Below are positions 24,610 to 34,953 of a DNA stretch of 64,000 nucleotides, in pieces (positions within the stretch are counted from its first letter, which is position 1; each line of letters opens with the position of its first letter). Origin of the DNA: Prostheceraeus crozeri (taxonomy: Eukaryota > Platyhelminthes > Polycladida > Euryleptidae). Below the pieces are notes generated by a model, which saw nothing but the letters and a program-made list of their open reading frames with translations, had not been told where the DNA came from and did no database searches. Location: NCBI GenBank assembly GCA_907163375.1, contig CAJQUW010006308.1, positions 62,001 through 126,000 on the forward strand, in the 5' to 3' direction. The position numbers were made by a program, and so were the translations under genes.

Positions 24610-25878
24610 CTCATGGACAAAATTTTTGAAACATTTACTTCTTTAACTTCTTTCATTTTTGACTGGTATATATACATGCTTGTATGATACCTTGATAATT
24701 TAGTCACAATCTCCACCAAGTCGCTAGCACAGAAAAACAACGCATGTGGCAGATTCAACTTCAATAGCGCGTGTGCCCCCTCTAGCTCCAATACATTCAG
24801 TAATCCGAGATGGCATGGATTCACAAAGTTTCTGAATGAAGGATGTTTAAAGGAGAAGCCACTGCTCTGTCAGTCTTTCAGAGAGAATCTTCAGGGACAC
24901 TGGTGGAAGTGAATAGCGGTCTCTCACTCGCCGCCCAAGCTCGTCCCAGACTTGTTCAATGGGTGACAAGTCAGGTGAGCGTGCAGGCCAGTCAAGGGTT
25001 TGAATGTTCAATCTCCTAGCAGTGGCAATGACAGCCGAGGAGCGATGTGGTCTTGCGTTGTCGTCTTGGAAGACGAGATCCTCCACCCTGACCACTGGGG
25101 CAACAACAGGAAGCACAATTTCATTGAGATACCTCTCTCCAGTCAACGTGCCTTCGATGATGGCTGCTGTCGTTCGTCCGCCATGCCAAATGCCATCCCA
25201 CAGCATAACACTTCCACCACCATATCTGTCGTGTTCTTTAATACAGCATGGGGCAAGGCGTTCACATGGAAGACGATGCACTCCGACACGACCGTCATTG
25301 AAATCCAGAGTGAATCTCGATTCATCGGTACACAAGACTTTCTGCCAGTGATGGTCATTCCATGAGCGATGGGCATCACACCAGGCAACTCGTCTTCTGC
25401 GGTGCTCAAAACTCAATGGAATTAGGACAGCTGGTCGTCGCGATTGAATTCCAGCTTCTCGCAATCTTCGGTAAGCCGTTCGAACGCTACAGTCTATATT
25501 TGAGGCACTCTTCCAGTGTACGACTAGCTTTGGGACTGACACAAATCTATTCTTTTTTGCAGCTAAAACTACACGTGCGTCTGTCCTTCCTGCAGACTTT
25601 CTTGGTCGACCAGATCCCTTCTTCTTTTTAACATCTCCTTCTGCTTTCCATCGACACCACCGCCTCCAAACAACGACTCTCGATAGTTGCAGCTCTTCGG
25701 CAACACTCGCACAACTTCTACCACAACGAATCATTCCAATAGCCATACCTCTGGTAAACTGATCGTGTGCCATTTTATTTTACAAAAGCTGGATTTCAGT
25801 TCACGTTTATGTTCAATTTGCAAAAGCAATTGTGACAGTTGCATCGATATCAAAATTTGAAATTTGACCACCATAGAT
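24610..25878 (-). mobile_element. Tc1-like transposon
   Basis: Tc1 element on the minus strand. The left end reads CTCATGGACAAAATTTTTGAAAC after a TA (24608-24609). The right end is less clear, reading CTATGGTGGTCAAATTTC in reverse complement up to about 25878. The terminal similarity is weak, so the exact ends are approximate. The Polinton's target duplication sits right at this element's right edge. Confidence 0.65.
24847..25773 (-). pseudogene. Tc1-like DD34E transposase, C-terminus cut short
   Basis: 308-residue transposase. Two HTH domains (residues about 10-110, with GSGRPRKS between them) are followed by a DDE core: first Asp in LCTDESRF, second in FQDDNARPH, and Glu in SPIEQVWDELGRR 34 residues later (DD34E, Tc1 group). 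The ORF ends at WLLL with TAA at 24847-24849. Beyond it the frame still encodes FIQKLCESMPSRITECIGAR, the conserved Tc1 C-terminal tail, so about 27 codons were lost to a nonsense change, with a probable small indel near the old terminus. The catalytic triad is intact, so residual activity cannot be excluded. Confidence 0.87.
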
Positions 25879-25879
25879 A

Positions 25880-26790
25880 GTAGTAATAAAACGGCGAACA
25901 CCCAAACTGCGCCCCCCTCGATAAAACGACAGAGTGTCGTGGTGGACTTGGGCGACCGCCAGGTTTTGACTTGGTGCTATAGTGTGTTAGGATTTTCGTG
26001 AAATCTCATGAATTTTGGGGTGAAAATTGGATGTTTCGAGTGGAAGCAGTGCTCGGAGGACTTTGCAAATGTGATTTTTGGAATCAGCGTGAAATTCTAC
26101 ATCTGTGGTGTGATTTCCAGCTCAATCGGAGAGAAAAAATTTTCAACATTTTTCGAAAAAACGACAGAGTTAACGGCGAATTTGGGTTGGTTTTGGGCTG
26201 TAGAGCCAAAACGAAGCATCGGAGAGCATAACGGATTTCAGATTTGGAATCAGCGTACTATTCTGCATCTGTATGGTGAATTTGAAAGCAATCGGAGAGA
26301 AAAACTTTTCGCTGACGTCCCCCTCCTGCGGCACCGATCTTCCAATTTTGGTTCTAGTGATCGTAGAAAGTCGTGCAATAGCTCCCTTGAAAGCTAAGAG
26401 TGAGACAAGTTCAGTGAAAGAAACGGCTTGTTCATATCTGTCTTCGTTTAGATGTGAGACGCCATTTAAGATTTGGGAGATTGGCGAAAAACGACAGAGT
26501 TAGAACTTTGGACGTTTTGGGCTGTAGCGTCAAAACGAAGCATCGGAGAGCAAAAAGGATTTCAGATTTGGAATCAGCGTACAATTCTGCATCTGTATAG
26601 TGAATTTGAAAGCAATAGGAGAGAAAAAATTTTTCATCCTTTTTCCGAAAAACGAGTTAGAATTTTTGCGATGGCTGTGGGCTGTAGAGCCAAAACGAAG
26701 CATCGGATGGGAAAATGGAGGGCAGATTCGGATTCAGCATCAAATTCTACATAAAAATTGTGAATTTCCAGCTCCATCGGAGCACTAGAA
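25880..26790 (+). repeat. left TIR of Polinton with internal subrepeats
   Basis: Outer 250 bp are almost identical to the right TIR. Inside, variants of a motif family (ACGACAGAGTTA; GCTGTAGAGCCAAAACGAAG; GGAATCAGCGT) repeat three times. The inner 200 bp are more diverged from the right arm. ORFs seen here are incidental. Confidence 0.85.
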
Positions 26791-26827
26791 CCGGAGATAG
26801 ACGGATTTAAAGATTTGGATGATGAGT

Positions 26828-26910
26828 ATTACGTCATCAGCTGATCGCCACACACTATATAAGCGGGAACCGACAGAGACTTTTCATTCAGAGGAGAGCG
26901 ATTGTCAAAG
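26828..26910 (+). promoter_or_regulatory. Polinton left promoter: CRE-like site, TATA box, 5' leader exon
   Basis: Just inside the left TIR: TATTACGTCATCAG (CRE/AP-1-like) at about 26828, then TATATAAG at 26856-26863, and an initiator-like TTTTCATTCAG about 25-30 bp further. The leader ends CAAAG followed by GTAGGT (26911), a good splice donor. A polypyrimidine tract and CAG at 27571-27573 form a matching acceptor 21 bp before the ATG at 27594. I infer a 0.66-kb intron in the 5' UTR. Confidence 0.6.
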
Positions 26911-27593
26911 GTAGGTCGTCTCTCTGAGCTCCGATGATAGCTTCGGACATTCCAAATTCCAGGTTTCTGCAAGAAAACGACTTAGAAAATTTCATTGCTG
27001 AAGTCAGCCTTAGGCGTCAGACTTAGAGGTTCGTCAGGAGATGGCCTTCGTCACCAGGCCATAAAAGACTCCTAAATTTTAAAGGCTTGTAACTTTGCTT
27101 CTACAAGTCCGTTTGACTTGATTCAAAAAAGCTTCGGTCGCTATTGACCTGCCCTAAGTGATAGACTACTTATAAAATTTCATAAGTAGTGCTAAAAAGT
27201 TGAATAATTTAAATTCACTAGTTTTGGAGGTTTTCTGGGGTTTTCGACCCTGCTGAATTCAACTAAGACATTTATAAAGTTGTGGGAGGCGATCTTCGGC
27301 TTGGAATTTGCAACCTTTGTAAACAAACCACTGGTTTTCATGTCAAAATCAGGGTCCGGATACCAACACAGTGATATGACGCACGCTCTGTCCGCGGGAG
27401 GTTGGATTTATGGGCCGAGGCCTTGTAGTTGGGATAAGATCCCCTCTGAGTAATGCCTGTAACGGATTCAAAGGTTCGACACTTTCCACCAATCTCACAA
27501 TTTAACTGTATGATTATAAAAATGACTGCCAATGTCGCCTGTCAGTAATTCTATTTCATCCTTCCTTTTACAGATACATAACAGATATACATA

Positions 27594-28583
27594 ATGGGAG
27601 GAAACTCGAAGTTTCATTTTAAAAAGTGCCTATGTGGCGAAGTCAAGCGAGGTGGCGAGTTCAAGCGCCATTTAAATAAATTCACCGAAACTCCCGAAAA
27701 GCATAAGGAGGTCGATGTGGTGAGCGGATGGACATCGTGCATGAAATTCGTCAGGGGAAACCTGAACGAGTCTTTCTATAAGACGCATGCAAAATGTCCT
27801 ATAAAGAAGGTGAAGAATTATACCACCTCAGAGGTTTGGAAAGCCATCACCCCACTTTTCAAAAAACCTGATCAAGATGAGGAGACAGAGACGCATGCCT
27901 CAGAGGTTGGGAAGGTGATCATCCCACCTGTTGAAAGACCTCAAGTTGATCTGGATGCGGAGACAGAGTTGCAGATGGCAGTTCGTGCAATAGAAGACTG
28001 CAAGATTGATCACCAACCGTTATCTGACCTCACCTCTTCTAGCTCTGATTCGGAAATCTCCGAATCTGAATCGGAAACTGAAGAGGTGGTCGTCACTGAC
28101 AAACCCGAGGAGGCGGTCATTGCTCCTAAACCCGATGAGGCGATTGTGAAGAGACGGGCAGTGCCAGCGCCAAAAATGCACTCCTCACCTAAAAAAGGGA
28201 GAGGCATCAAAGCCCAAGCCAAGGAGTGGGCTAAGGATGATGGTGTGGCGAGGCTTAGCCAAGAGTACGCCATTAAGAAGCTCAATGATGAAAAGAGCCG
28301 TTATAAAAACGAATGCTCAGCATTAAGGGATGAGAATTTTCAACTCAAAAAGCAGGTGGCGGAAATTAGGAGTCTTAAGGCTCAAGTACTGAAGTTGGAA
28401 GGTTTCCAAAAGAGAGCTCTAGCGAGTGAGAGTCGTGTAGAGGATCAGGCCACATGCATTAAGAACATGAAAGCGAAGAAGGCGACGCTCAAACTCCAAC
28501 ATGAGCAGGAGAAGATGGCTCTTCTTGAGGCGAGAACAACGCTTTTGTCAAGGAGAGAAGAACAACGCTCCACCTCCCCGTAG
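27594..28583 (+). CDS. Polinton leftmost ORF, acidic coiled-coil protein of unknown function
   Basis: 329-residue ORF, intact. The N-terminus has Cys/His clusters (CLCGEVKRGGEFKRH; about residues 13-27) that could bind zinc. The middle is Ser/Glu-rich (SSSSDSEISESESETEE), followed by a basic patch, and residues about 225-325 form a strong coiled coil (heptads in QEYAIKKLNDEKSRYKNECS through the Arg/Lys-rich end). I do not recognise a family. It sits first inside the left TIR behind its own TATA promoter and probable 5' intron, the position of an early or regulatory gene. A 60-codon ORF in another frame follows at 28613-28795; it could be a small overlapping product or noise. Confidence 0.65.
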   Translation: MGGNSKFHFKKCLCGEVKRGGEFKRHLNKFTETPEKHKEVDVVSGWTSCMKFVRGNLNESFYKTHAKCPIKKVKNYTTSEVWKAITPLFKKPDQDEETETHASEVGKVIIPPVERPQVDLDAETELQMAVRAIEDCKIDHQPLSDLTSSSSDSEISESESETEEVVVTDKPEEAVIAPKPDEAIVKRRAVPAPKMHSSPKKGRGIKAQAKEWAKDDGVARLSQEYAIKKLNDEKSRYKNECSALRDENFQLKKQVAEIRSLKAQVLKLEGFQKRALASESRVEDQATCIKNMKAKKATLKLQHEQEKMALLEARTTLLSRREEQRSTSP

Positions 28584-28875
28584 TCGGTAGCAAAATTATC
28601 GACGATGTAATAATGGAGTCGGAGGATTTGGACAAAACGAGCGAGTGCTACGAAGGAGCAACGCCAGATATTCGCTGTCTCCACATCAGCATCAAACACA
28701 ATGGCGAGATAAAGGAAATTCGCCATCGTAAGCAAAAGTTACCAGCTAAATACCTGCCTCATCCACCACCAGCGAAGGTGCAGCGAACCGCTTGAATTGA
28801 TATTGTGGTAAGTCAATATTCATCTCTATCACTTGAAAAAATTTTCATCTATTTTTCCTTCTATTTTGAGATACG

Positions 28876-29036
28876 ACGGAACGAACCAACGGTCCTGATA
28901 AGGACCACCATGGGGCAAGACATGATAGAACCTCCACGCGGTTTGCCCTGGGCAGTCTTCAGACTGGTGACAGTCTTTAGACTGGCGAATACTATCATTA
29001 AGTTGAATCTGCTATCAGTCAACTTGAACGTTGCGT
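28876..29036 (+). repeat. direct repeat shared between promoter region and downstream ORF
   Basis: About 150 bp (CATGGGGCAAGACATGATAG ... GTCAACTTGAACGTTGC) recurs at 29388-29526. The upstream copy has an extra partial duplication around TTCAGACTGG/TTTAGACTGG. The downstream copy lies inside the 29089-29571 ORF. The upstream copy ends 14 bp before the TATA box at 29050. Confidence 0.85.
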
Positions 29037-29049
29037 CGCATTAGAGGGG

Positions 29050-29091
29050 TATATAAACCACTACCTCTCATTTCATTTCATTTCAATCATG
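29050..29091 (+). promoter_or_regulatory. TATA box before 29089 ORF
   Basis: TATATAAA at 29050-29057, 39 bp before the ATG, followed by a CATTTCATTTCATTTCAAT pyrimidine/adenine leader. This is the same geometry as other promoters in this element. Confidence 0.6.
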
Positions 29092-29571
29092 GAGACACCA
29101 AACGCTGCAGTCAGCTCTCCTCGCGGACCGCAGTTAAGACCGCGAAATTTATTTAATGAATTTGCTAGAATAGAGGAGCAAGACAGAGTCCACAACAATC
29201 TTGCTTGGATTGGCAATGCGATGACAGCAAGTGTTGCCAATCCAATGGAATGGCGCTACATTCCACCCTCCACTCACATGCCAACTAGCATGGAAGTCGA
29301 CACTGCTGAGGTTGAACGGTTTCGACTCTCTCTCTCTCTCTCTCAGCAGAATCGGTATGGAGTAAGATGGCTGATGACGACCCCCGAGAACGAACCACCG
29401 GCCCTGATAAGGGCCACCATGGGGCAAGACATGATAGAACCTCCACGCGGTTTGCCCTGGGCAGTCTTCAGACTGGCGAATACTATCATTAAGTTGAATC
29501 TGCTATCAGTCAACTTGAACGTTGCAAATGAAGTTCGGTGTAATACTTCCTTTCGACGGGCGTTCCTGTAA
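29089..29571 (+). CDS. Polinton ORF of 160 aa, unknown function
   Basis: An intact 160-codon ORF behind a clear TATA box. The N-terminal half is hydrophilic (SSPRGPQLRPRNLFNEFARI), then a CT-microsatellite encodes SLSLSLS at about residues 80-88. The C-terminal third derives from the 150-bp repeat also present upstream. No family is recognised. Because the C-terminal segment is a repeat copy, the original protein may have ended elsewhere. Confidence 0.5.
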   Translation: METPNAAVSSPRGPQLRPRNLFNEFARIEEQDRVHNNLAWIGNAMTASVANPMEWRYIPPSTHMPTSMEVDTAEVERFRLSLSLSQQNRYGVRWLMTTPENEPPALIRATMGQDMIEPPRGLPWAVFRLANTIIKLNLLSVNLNVANEVRCNTSFRRAFL

Positions 29572-29574
29572 AGG

Positions 29575-30120
29575 GCGGCGGTGAAACCCGTAGCTATGTA
29601 TACTGCATGGGACATTCGGCAATTGTCAATCTTGTTAAACCTCTCTGCGTCATGTTTGCAAGTGATTGCCTCTGTCTCAACGTAGTATGCATTCACGCCA
29701 GGGCGACATTTAGCCAGCTGTCGAAGGTTGCCTTATAAACTTTCCATTGCATACGTTATGAGAACCATGAGTTCTACCTGTCTCTATCAATGAGACGAAT
29801 TGATGAATGGAATGAAATGGGAGGACACTCACGCGCTACACGCAACATAACACACTTCTCTCTTCCGTAGTCTAACAAGCTCTTTACACATGGATCGCAT
29901 TCGATTGCTATCCCAAAATCATGTAGGCTATCTTAATTTTAAATGTGACTAACACTATTTCATCTACCATTATCACCAATATGAAATGTTATAAGATTTG
30001 CAAGTTAAACTAAGTGTGCTACTATTTCCAAATGAAAAAGTATACATGGTTAAATCATTCACTTAAACCCCATTCAAGTAAGTCAGTATGAAAGCAAAGA
30101 TAATACAAAATAAACATTTA
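29575..30120. other. Polinton intergenic stretch, nothing recognised
   Basis: About 550 bp with no coding pattern. It ends in the 3' end of the minus-strand gene at 30121. Confidence 0.5.
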
Positions 30121-30606
30121 TTATGGCATGTATTTCAAAAGGTCTTCATCGTCAATATCGTCCCAGAGTCTGACTTCACACAGATCACGAAAACAGTTCA
30201 CTTGCTTCAACCGCTCTTCTACCGCGAGCCTCACTTTATCGATGTATTCCCATTCCGCCATAGTTCGTGGCTGGGAGTTAGGGGTGTACCATTCCCATAA
30301 TTGATGTAGGAATTTGGTGCTGGTGATCTCCATCACATCATCAGTATCGTACTGCAGATACTTCCACCTCACGCCTGTTAAGTCGAGACACTCCTTCTCA
30401 CATGCACTCTCCTTTTCGTCGTCCGCTGGTAATGTCAACTTTCTAATGTTGTCGAGTCGGTACACCTTCTCTACCTTCCCCTTCGTTGGAGCGTTTGGTG
30501 CAACGAGCGTCCTTGATGATGAGTATGGAGAAGAGAACTCCAATGTAGTGTTCGGTGTTTTTGGAGGGCTTGTCATGTTGAATGTGAATAATGACTTTGA
30601 AATCAT
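30121..30606 (-). CDS. Polinton ORF of 161 aa, unknown function
   Basis: An intact minus-strand ORF. A second in-frame ATG at 30576 (MTSPPKTPNTTLEFSSPYSS) is an equally good start. The N-terminal 50 residues are Ser/Thr/Pro-rich and probably disordered; the C-terminus is acidic and aromatic (WEWYTPNSQPRTMAEWEYID; WDDIDDEDLLKYMP). No zinc, membrane or nuclease motif is visible. It faces away from PolB, with about 0.4 kb between them that probably holds divergent promoters. Confidence 0.6.
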   Translation of the reverse strand: MISKSLFTFNMTSPPKTPNTTLEFSSPYSSSRTLVAPNAPTKGKVEKVYRLDNIRKLTLPADDEKESACEKECLDLTGVRWKYLQYDTDDVMEITSTKFLHQLWEWYTPNSQPRTMAEWEYIDKVRLAVEERLKQVNCFRDLCEVRLWDDIDDEDLLKYMP

Positions 30607-31015
30607 TCTTAATTCTTAAGTATAAACAAGCAACCAATCAGAATGAACATCCAATGAATGATGAGTATGAGACGTATAAGTGAACCGTTGTCTAGCGAAT
30701 TCTGTTATTATTTATTTGAGGCGTACAAGTGAACTGCTCTCTCGTGAATTCCAAATTTGAGACGTATTATTTGAGTGAAGTCTCTATCTTGTTGAAGTAT
30801 CAACCTTAAACATAATTTCCTTGAAATGGTAAGTTGAAGATTCCCTCTCTCATCTCCCTCAAACGTGTGGCTAATAGCATCTTCCTCAATTTCAGGCATC
30901 AAATTCATCACCAAAGCCCTCCCTTCTCGAGGAAAGTTTAGAGCTGTTGAGTGAAGGTAGGTTGTAACAATACACTGAGACTTTAACAGAGATGATAGAA
31001 TGATTTCTCTTTCAG
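30607..31015 (+). promoter_or_regulatory. region between divergent ORF and PolB, splice-like signals
   Basis: Contains GTAAGT at 30830 and GTAGGT at 30958, with polypyrimidine/AG pairs between, consistent with a spliced leader of the PolB transcript. This is inference from consensus signals only. Confidence 0.35.
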
Positions 31016-34000
31016 GTGATACCAGTCCCATCTCGAGCGAGTCGGATAACAACATCGACTCCATGTCAACATTGTCGCGGGAATGCAGCGATCGGGAACA
31101 TCTTCACGAGGAAGCGCAATCTCATCCAACACATCAAGCGAGGTGTTTGTAGACCTAATTCAGCATCAATCTCCGAAGGTGGGGATGATTCTGTTAACGA
31201 TGTCTCCTTTTCTTTCGATTTATGCATTCAGTCTTTTGAGTCACATTTTGAACTATCATCACATAGACTTCGACATACACACAGTGACGATAGTTAAACT
31301 AACAGCATCTCCTCTATCCGAATCTCTGAAGTGTCGATAAATAATTTAGTGAGGAACTACCAGATGGAATCCTCAGAAACCATTACTGACTTTGAAGAAT
31401 GGTTTCATCAAAATTCATCTTTGATTGGTGCGCTCTTCAACAATTTAGTCAATTTTAGAATGAAGGTGCTCATCTATCTCAAAATAAAATATGCAAAAAT
31501 CGACCACCATATTGGTCAAATAGTAGAGAGGTTGGAGTTTCACATACCCCCATCTCTAAATTTTCATATCCAAGGGTTAAAATTAAACAGAGATAAATTT
31601 AACGAGCGTGATAGTGGTCTCGCTTTTGATGGTATTGAGACCGCCATGATTAAAATCACTTTATTAGAGAACTACTCTGGACGAGGCTCCTTTAAACTTC
31701 CGAAAAATTTAAAAAATAAAACAGCAGTCATTTCTGTAGATTGCGAATCGCAATGTTTTAAGTATGCCGTCCTCTCCATTCTCCACTGTACAGAATAACC
31801 GATATCGTAAGAGTAAGTATCAACAGTGGGAGAATGAATTAAAGTTTGATGACTGCAATAGTGAAGATATGAAATTTAAAGATATAGAAAATTTTGAAGA
31901 ATTGAACAACATCAAAATAGTTCTCCATGTTTGGGAAAAGGGATTGAAGGGTGTCCGCTACAACTCGCGTTCGAGTTGTTATGACCACGTTGTCAACCTT
32001 TTATTAGTAAGACAGGATGATAGTGAGGAATGGCACTACTGCGGTATTCCCAAAATTTCTCGCTTATACCACTTAAGAAATTCTAGCTCATCAGAGATTT
32101 ATTACTGTGACAGATGCATTCGCAACTTTAGGAGTAAAAATAAATTTGAAACTCATTACGAATGGTGTAAGCGAGGTAAACTACAAATGGAGCGCATGCC
32201 CAAAGATAAGGAGTTTTCATATAGAGAGAATGGCGATGAACTAAGTCCTCTTCGTGTCATCTATGCTAACATCGAATGCTATATCGATGATAACACCCAT
32301 CGAGCAGCAGCCATTTCCTGCTATGAAGTATGGCATGACCATTTCCAAAATAGAAAAGATAAAATGCACGTCTGCCAAGGTGAGGATTGTATTTACCAAT
32401 TCCTACAATTCCTCGAACAGGCTGTAAAATTTCAACAAAACTATGATGGTGAACTCTATCACAGATCATTGCATATGACAGCAGATGATCAAGCAAAATT
32501 TGATAGTTGCAACGTTTGCCTCAAATGTAGGAAAACATTTGATGATGATAAGATTAAGAAAGCGCGCGACCATGATCACATCACTGGTAAATTTAGAAAC
32601 GCACTATGTTCAAAATGCAATTTTTCACTTAGAATGAAACGGCGTACATTACCCGTCATTTTCCATAATTTCAAGGGCTACGACAGCCATATGATAATAA
32701 AAGGAGGTTTAGGTCAAATGAAAGAGTGGAAGCTTGATGTAATAGCACAAACGAGAGAGAAGTTTATGGCCATGACAGCAAAAGTGCCTGTTGATAAAAC
32801 TAAAGAAAATAAGACGGTCTATTTTGATATAAAATTTTTAGATTCCTACCAATTTATGACTGCATCACTGGCCTCTCTCGTACAAAATCTAAAGTCTCTT
32901 CCACTAACACAAAATCTTAAGAAACAATATCCAAATCTAACCGATGAAGTCATCACACGGAAAGGAGTCTTTCCATATGCATATTTTGATGCGATTAGTA
33001 AACTCGGCGAGACTTCTCTTCCACCCATAGATAAATTTAAAAATGATTTGACCGGCGCAGAATGTAAGACCGAAGATTATGATCATGCACAAGATGCATG
33101 GATAAAATTTGACTGCCATACATTTGGCGAATATATGATTGCCTATCTTAAGTTAGATGTATTTTTGCTGGCTGATGTATTTCAGGAGTTTCGACGAGTG
33201 GCATTAGAAGAAGATAAGTTAGATCCCGTCCACTTTGTCAGTCTGCCAGCCATGTCATTTAAGTCTGCTTTTAAAATGACTGGTGAGACCATTCATCTCT
33301 TACAAGATCCAGAGATGTATAATTTATTTGAGCGAGGAATTCGCGTTGGTCTCACATTTGTAAATAAACATAGGTTAAAATCAAAATTAGTAGGCGATGA
33401 TCAGACTCATCTTAAGTATTATGACCAAAATAATTTATGTGGTAGTTCACTATCCAAACCACTCCCTCACTCTGAGTTTAGATGGTTAGATGATAGTGAA
33501 ATTCAGCATCTCTCCAACCCTTCTAACATACTAGCAAATCCAGATGAAGGTGATTGGGGATATTATTTTGAGATAGATCTAATCTATCCAAATAATATTA
33601 AACATAAAACCGTAGATTTTCCACTTGCACCCGAATCAGGTGAAGTGACCAAAGATATATTTTCCGACTTTATGAAACAATTTCATAAAGATTTAGAATC
33701 ATGCGGTCAACCCGACTATAAGCCTTGCCGCAAACTTTTACTCACCCAATATGATAAGGAAAACTATCTAGTTCACTTAAGCATCTTAAAATTTTATTTA
33801 GAAATGGGCATGATTTTAAAAAGAGTTCATCGCATTATTAAATTTAGACAGAAAGAAAGCCTTCCTCAAACCATATATTGATAATAACAGCCAGAAACGT
33901 GCTCTAGCCCAAAATAATTTTGAAAAAAATTTTTATAAGTATAAGAATAATAGTCTATTTGGTAAGACGATGGAGGATGTTAGAAAACGTGTAAACTATA

Positions 34001-34791
34001 AATTAGTCAATGATGTTAAAAAATTTAAGAAATCGGTCTCATCACCTCTATTCATCGATAGAGACATTATCGATGAGGACCTTGTAGGTGTTAAAATGAT
34101 AAACTCTGAAGTTGAGTTGTGCAAGCCCATCTATATTGGCCAAGCTGTACTAGATTACTCTAAGCTTGAAATGTACCAACTCTTTTATAAAATACTAAAA
34201 CCATGTCCTCTCGTAAACGAGGTTCGTTTGTTGGGTGGTGATACAGATAGTTTCTTCTTAGGTATTACCACTCAAAAAGATTTAAATTTCAATGAAGTAT
34301 GAAAATCTTTAGAAAGATATTTTGATACATCTAATTATCCTACTGATCACCCACTTTACTCCATCAAAAATAAGGCAAAACTTGGCTGCTTTAAGGATGA
34401 GACAGCAGGGAAGGAAATAGATGAAATGATTCTCCTCCGCCCAAAAATGTACAGTATGAAATTAAAGGATAGCGACGATAGTATTAAGCGTGCTAAAGGC
34501 ATATCAAAATCCATTGTTCACAAAATGAAACATCGGTCCTATAAGAAGGCCTATACAAATAAAAATATAACGTTTGTCAATATGACAATCTTAAAATCTA
34601 AGTCGCATGAGATCAAAACTCATACTTTTAGGAAACGGGCGCTTTCAGCATGGGAGGATAAGAGGTGCTGGTTAGAACATAACATATCTCTTCCACATGG
34701 ACATCCTGACACAAACATACCACCACCCAAAAGAATTAAACTCACACTACCACATTCAGGAGACGTCTTAGCATTATCATCCTTAACTTAG
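31016..34791 (+). pseudogene. protein-primed family B DNA polymerase (PolB), fossil
   Basis: Replicative polymerase of the Polinton. An upstream zinc-finger-like segment (CQHC, FTRKRNLIQHI; near 31060-31280) precedes the polymerase. Exonuclease-domain motifs include YANIECY and HNFKGYDSHMI, and an HNH/zinc-like CLKCRK...CSKCNF lies between. Polymerase motifs A (EIDLIYPNNIKH), B (KYKNNSLFGKTMEDVR) and C (LLGGDTDSFFLG) are all visible, and the LKLDVFLLADVF motif typical of protein-primed PolB is present. It is broken in about three places and treated as a fossil. Confidence 0.92.
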
Positions 34792-34953
34792 TATTTTCAT
34801 GTTGATTTCTGTAGATAAACATTGCTGTTTTATGTATCGCTTTAGATTGCACTTCCTTGTGAATATATGCCTACAGTCAGCCCATTCCCCCTATATCTGT
34901 GAAAAGACTTTTTCATACACATATTTTTATTTCAATAAAATTTTACAATGACT
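34792..34953. terminator. convergent 3' ends with poly(A) signals
   Basis: PolB (plus) and the late gene (minus) converge here. AATAAAA at about 34935 serves the plus strand; T/A-rich sequence on both sides fits short 3' UTRs. Confidence 0.4.

Noticed and set aside
26000-26790. ORFs of 60-130 codons inside the Polinton left TIR
   Set aside because: Overlapping frames in repeat-rich TIR sequence; the same ORFs reappear in the right TIR without family resemblance.
29320-29345. CT microsatellite as a regulatory element
   Set aside because: It is simply a run inside an ORF encoding SLSLSLS; no evidence for regulation.
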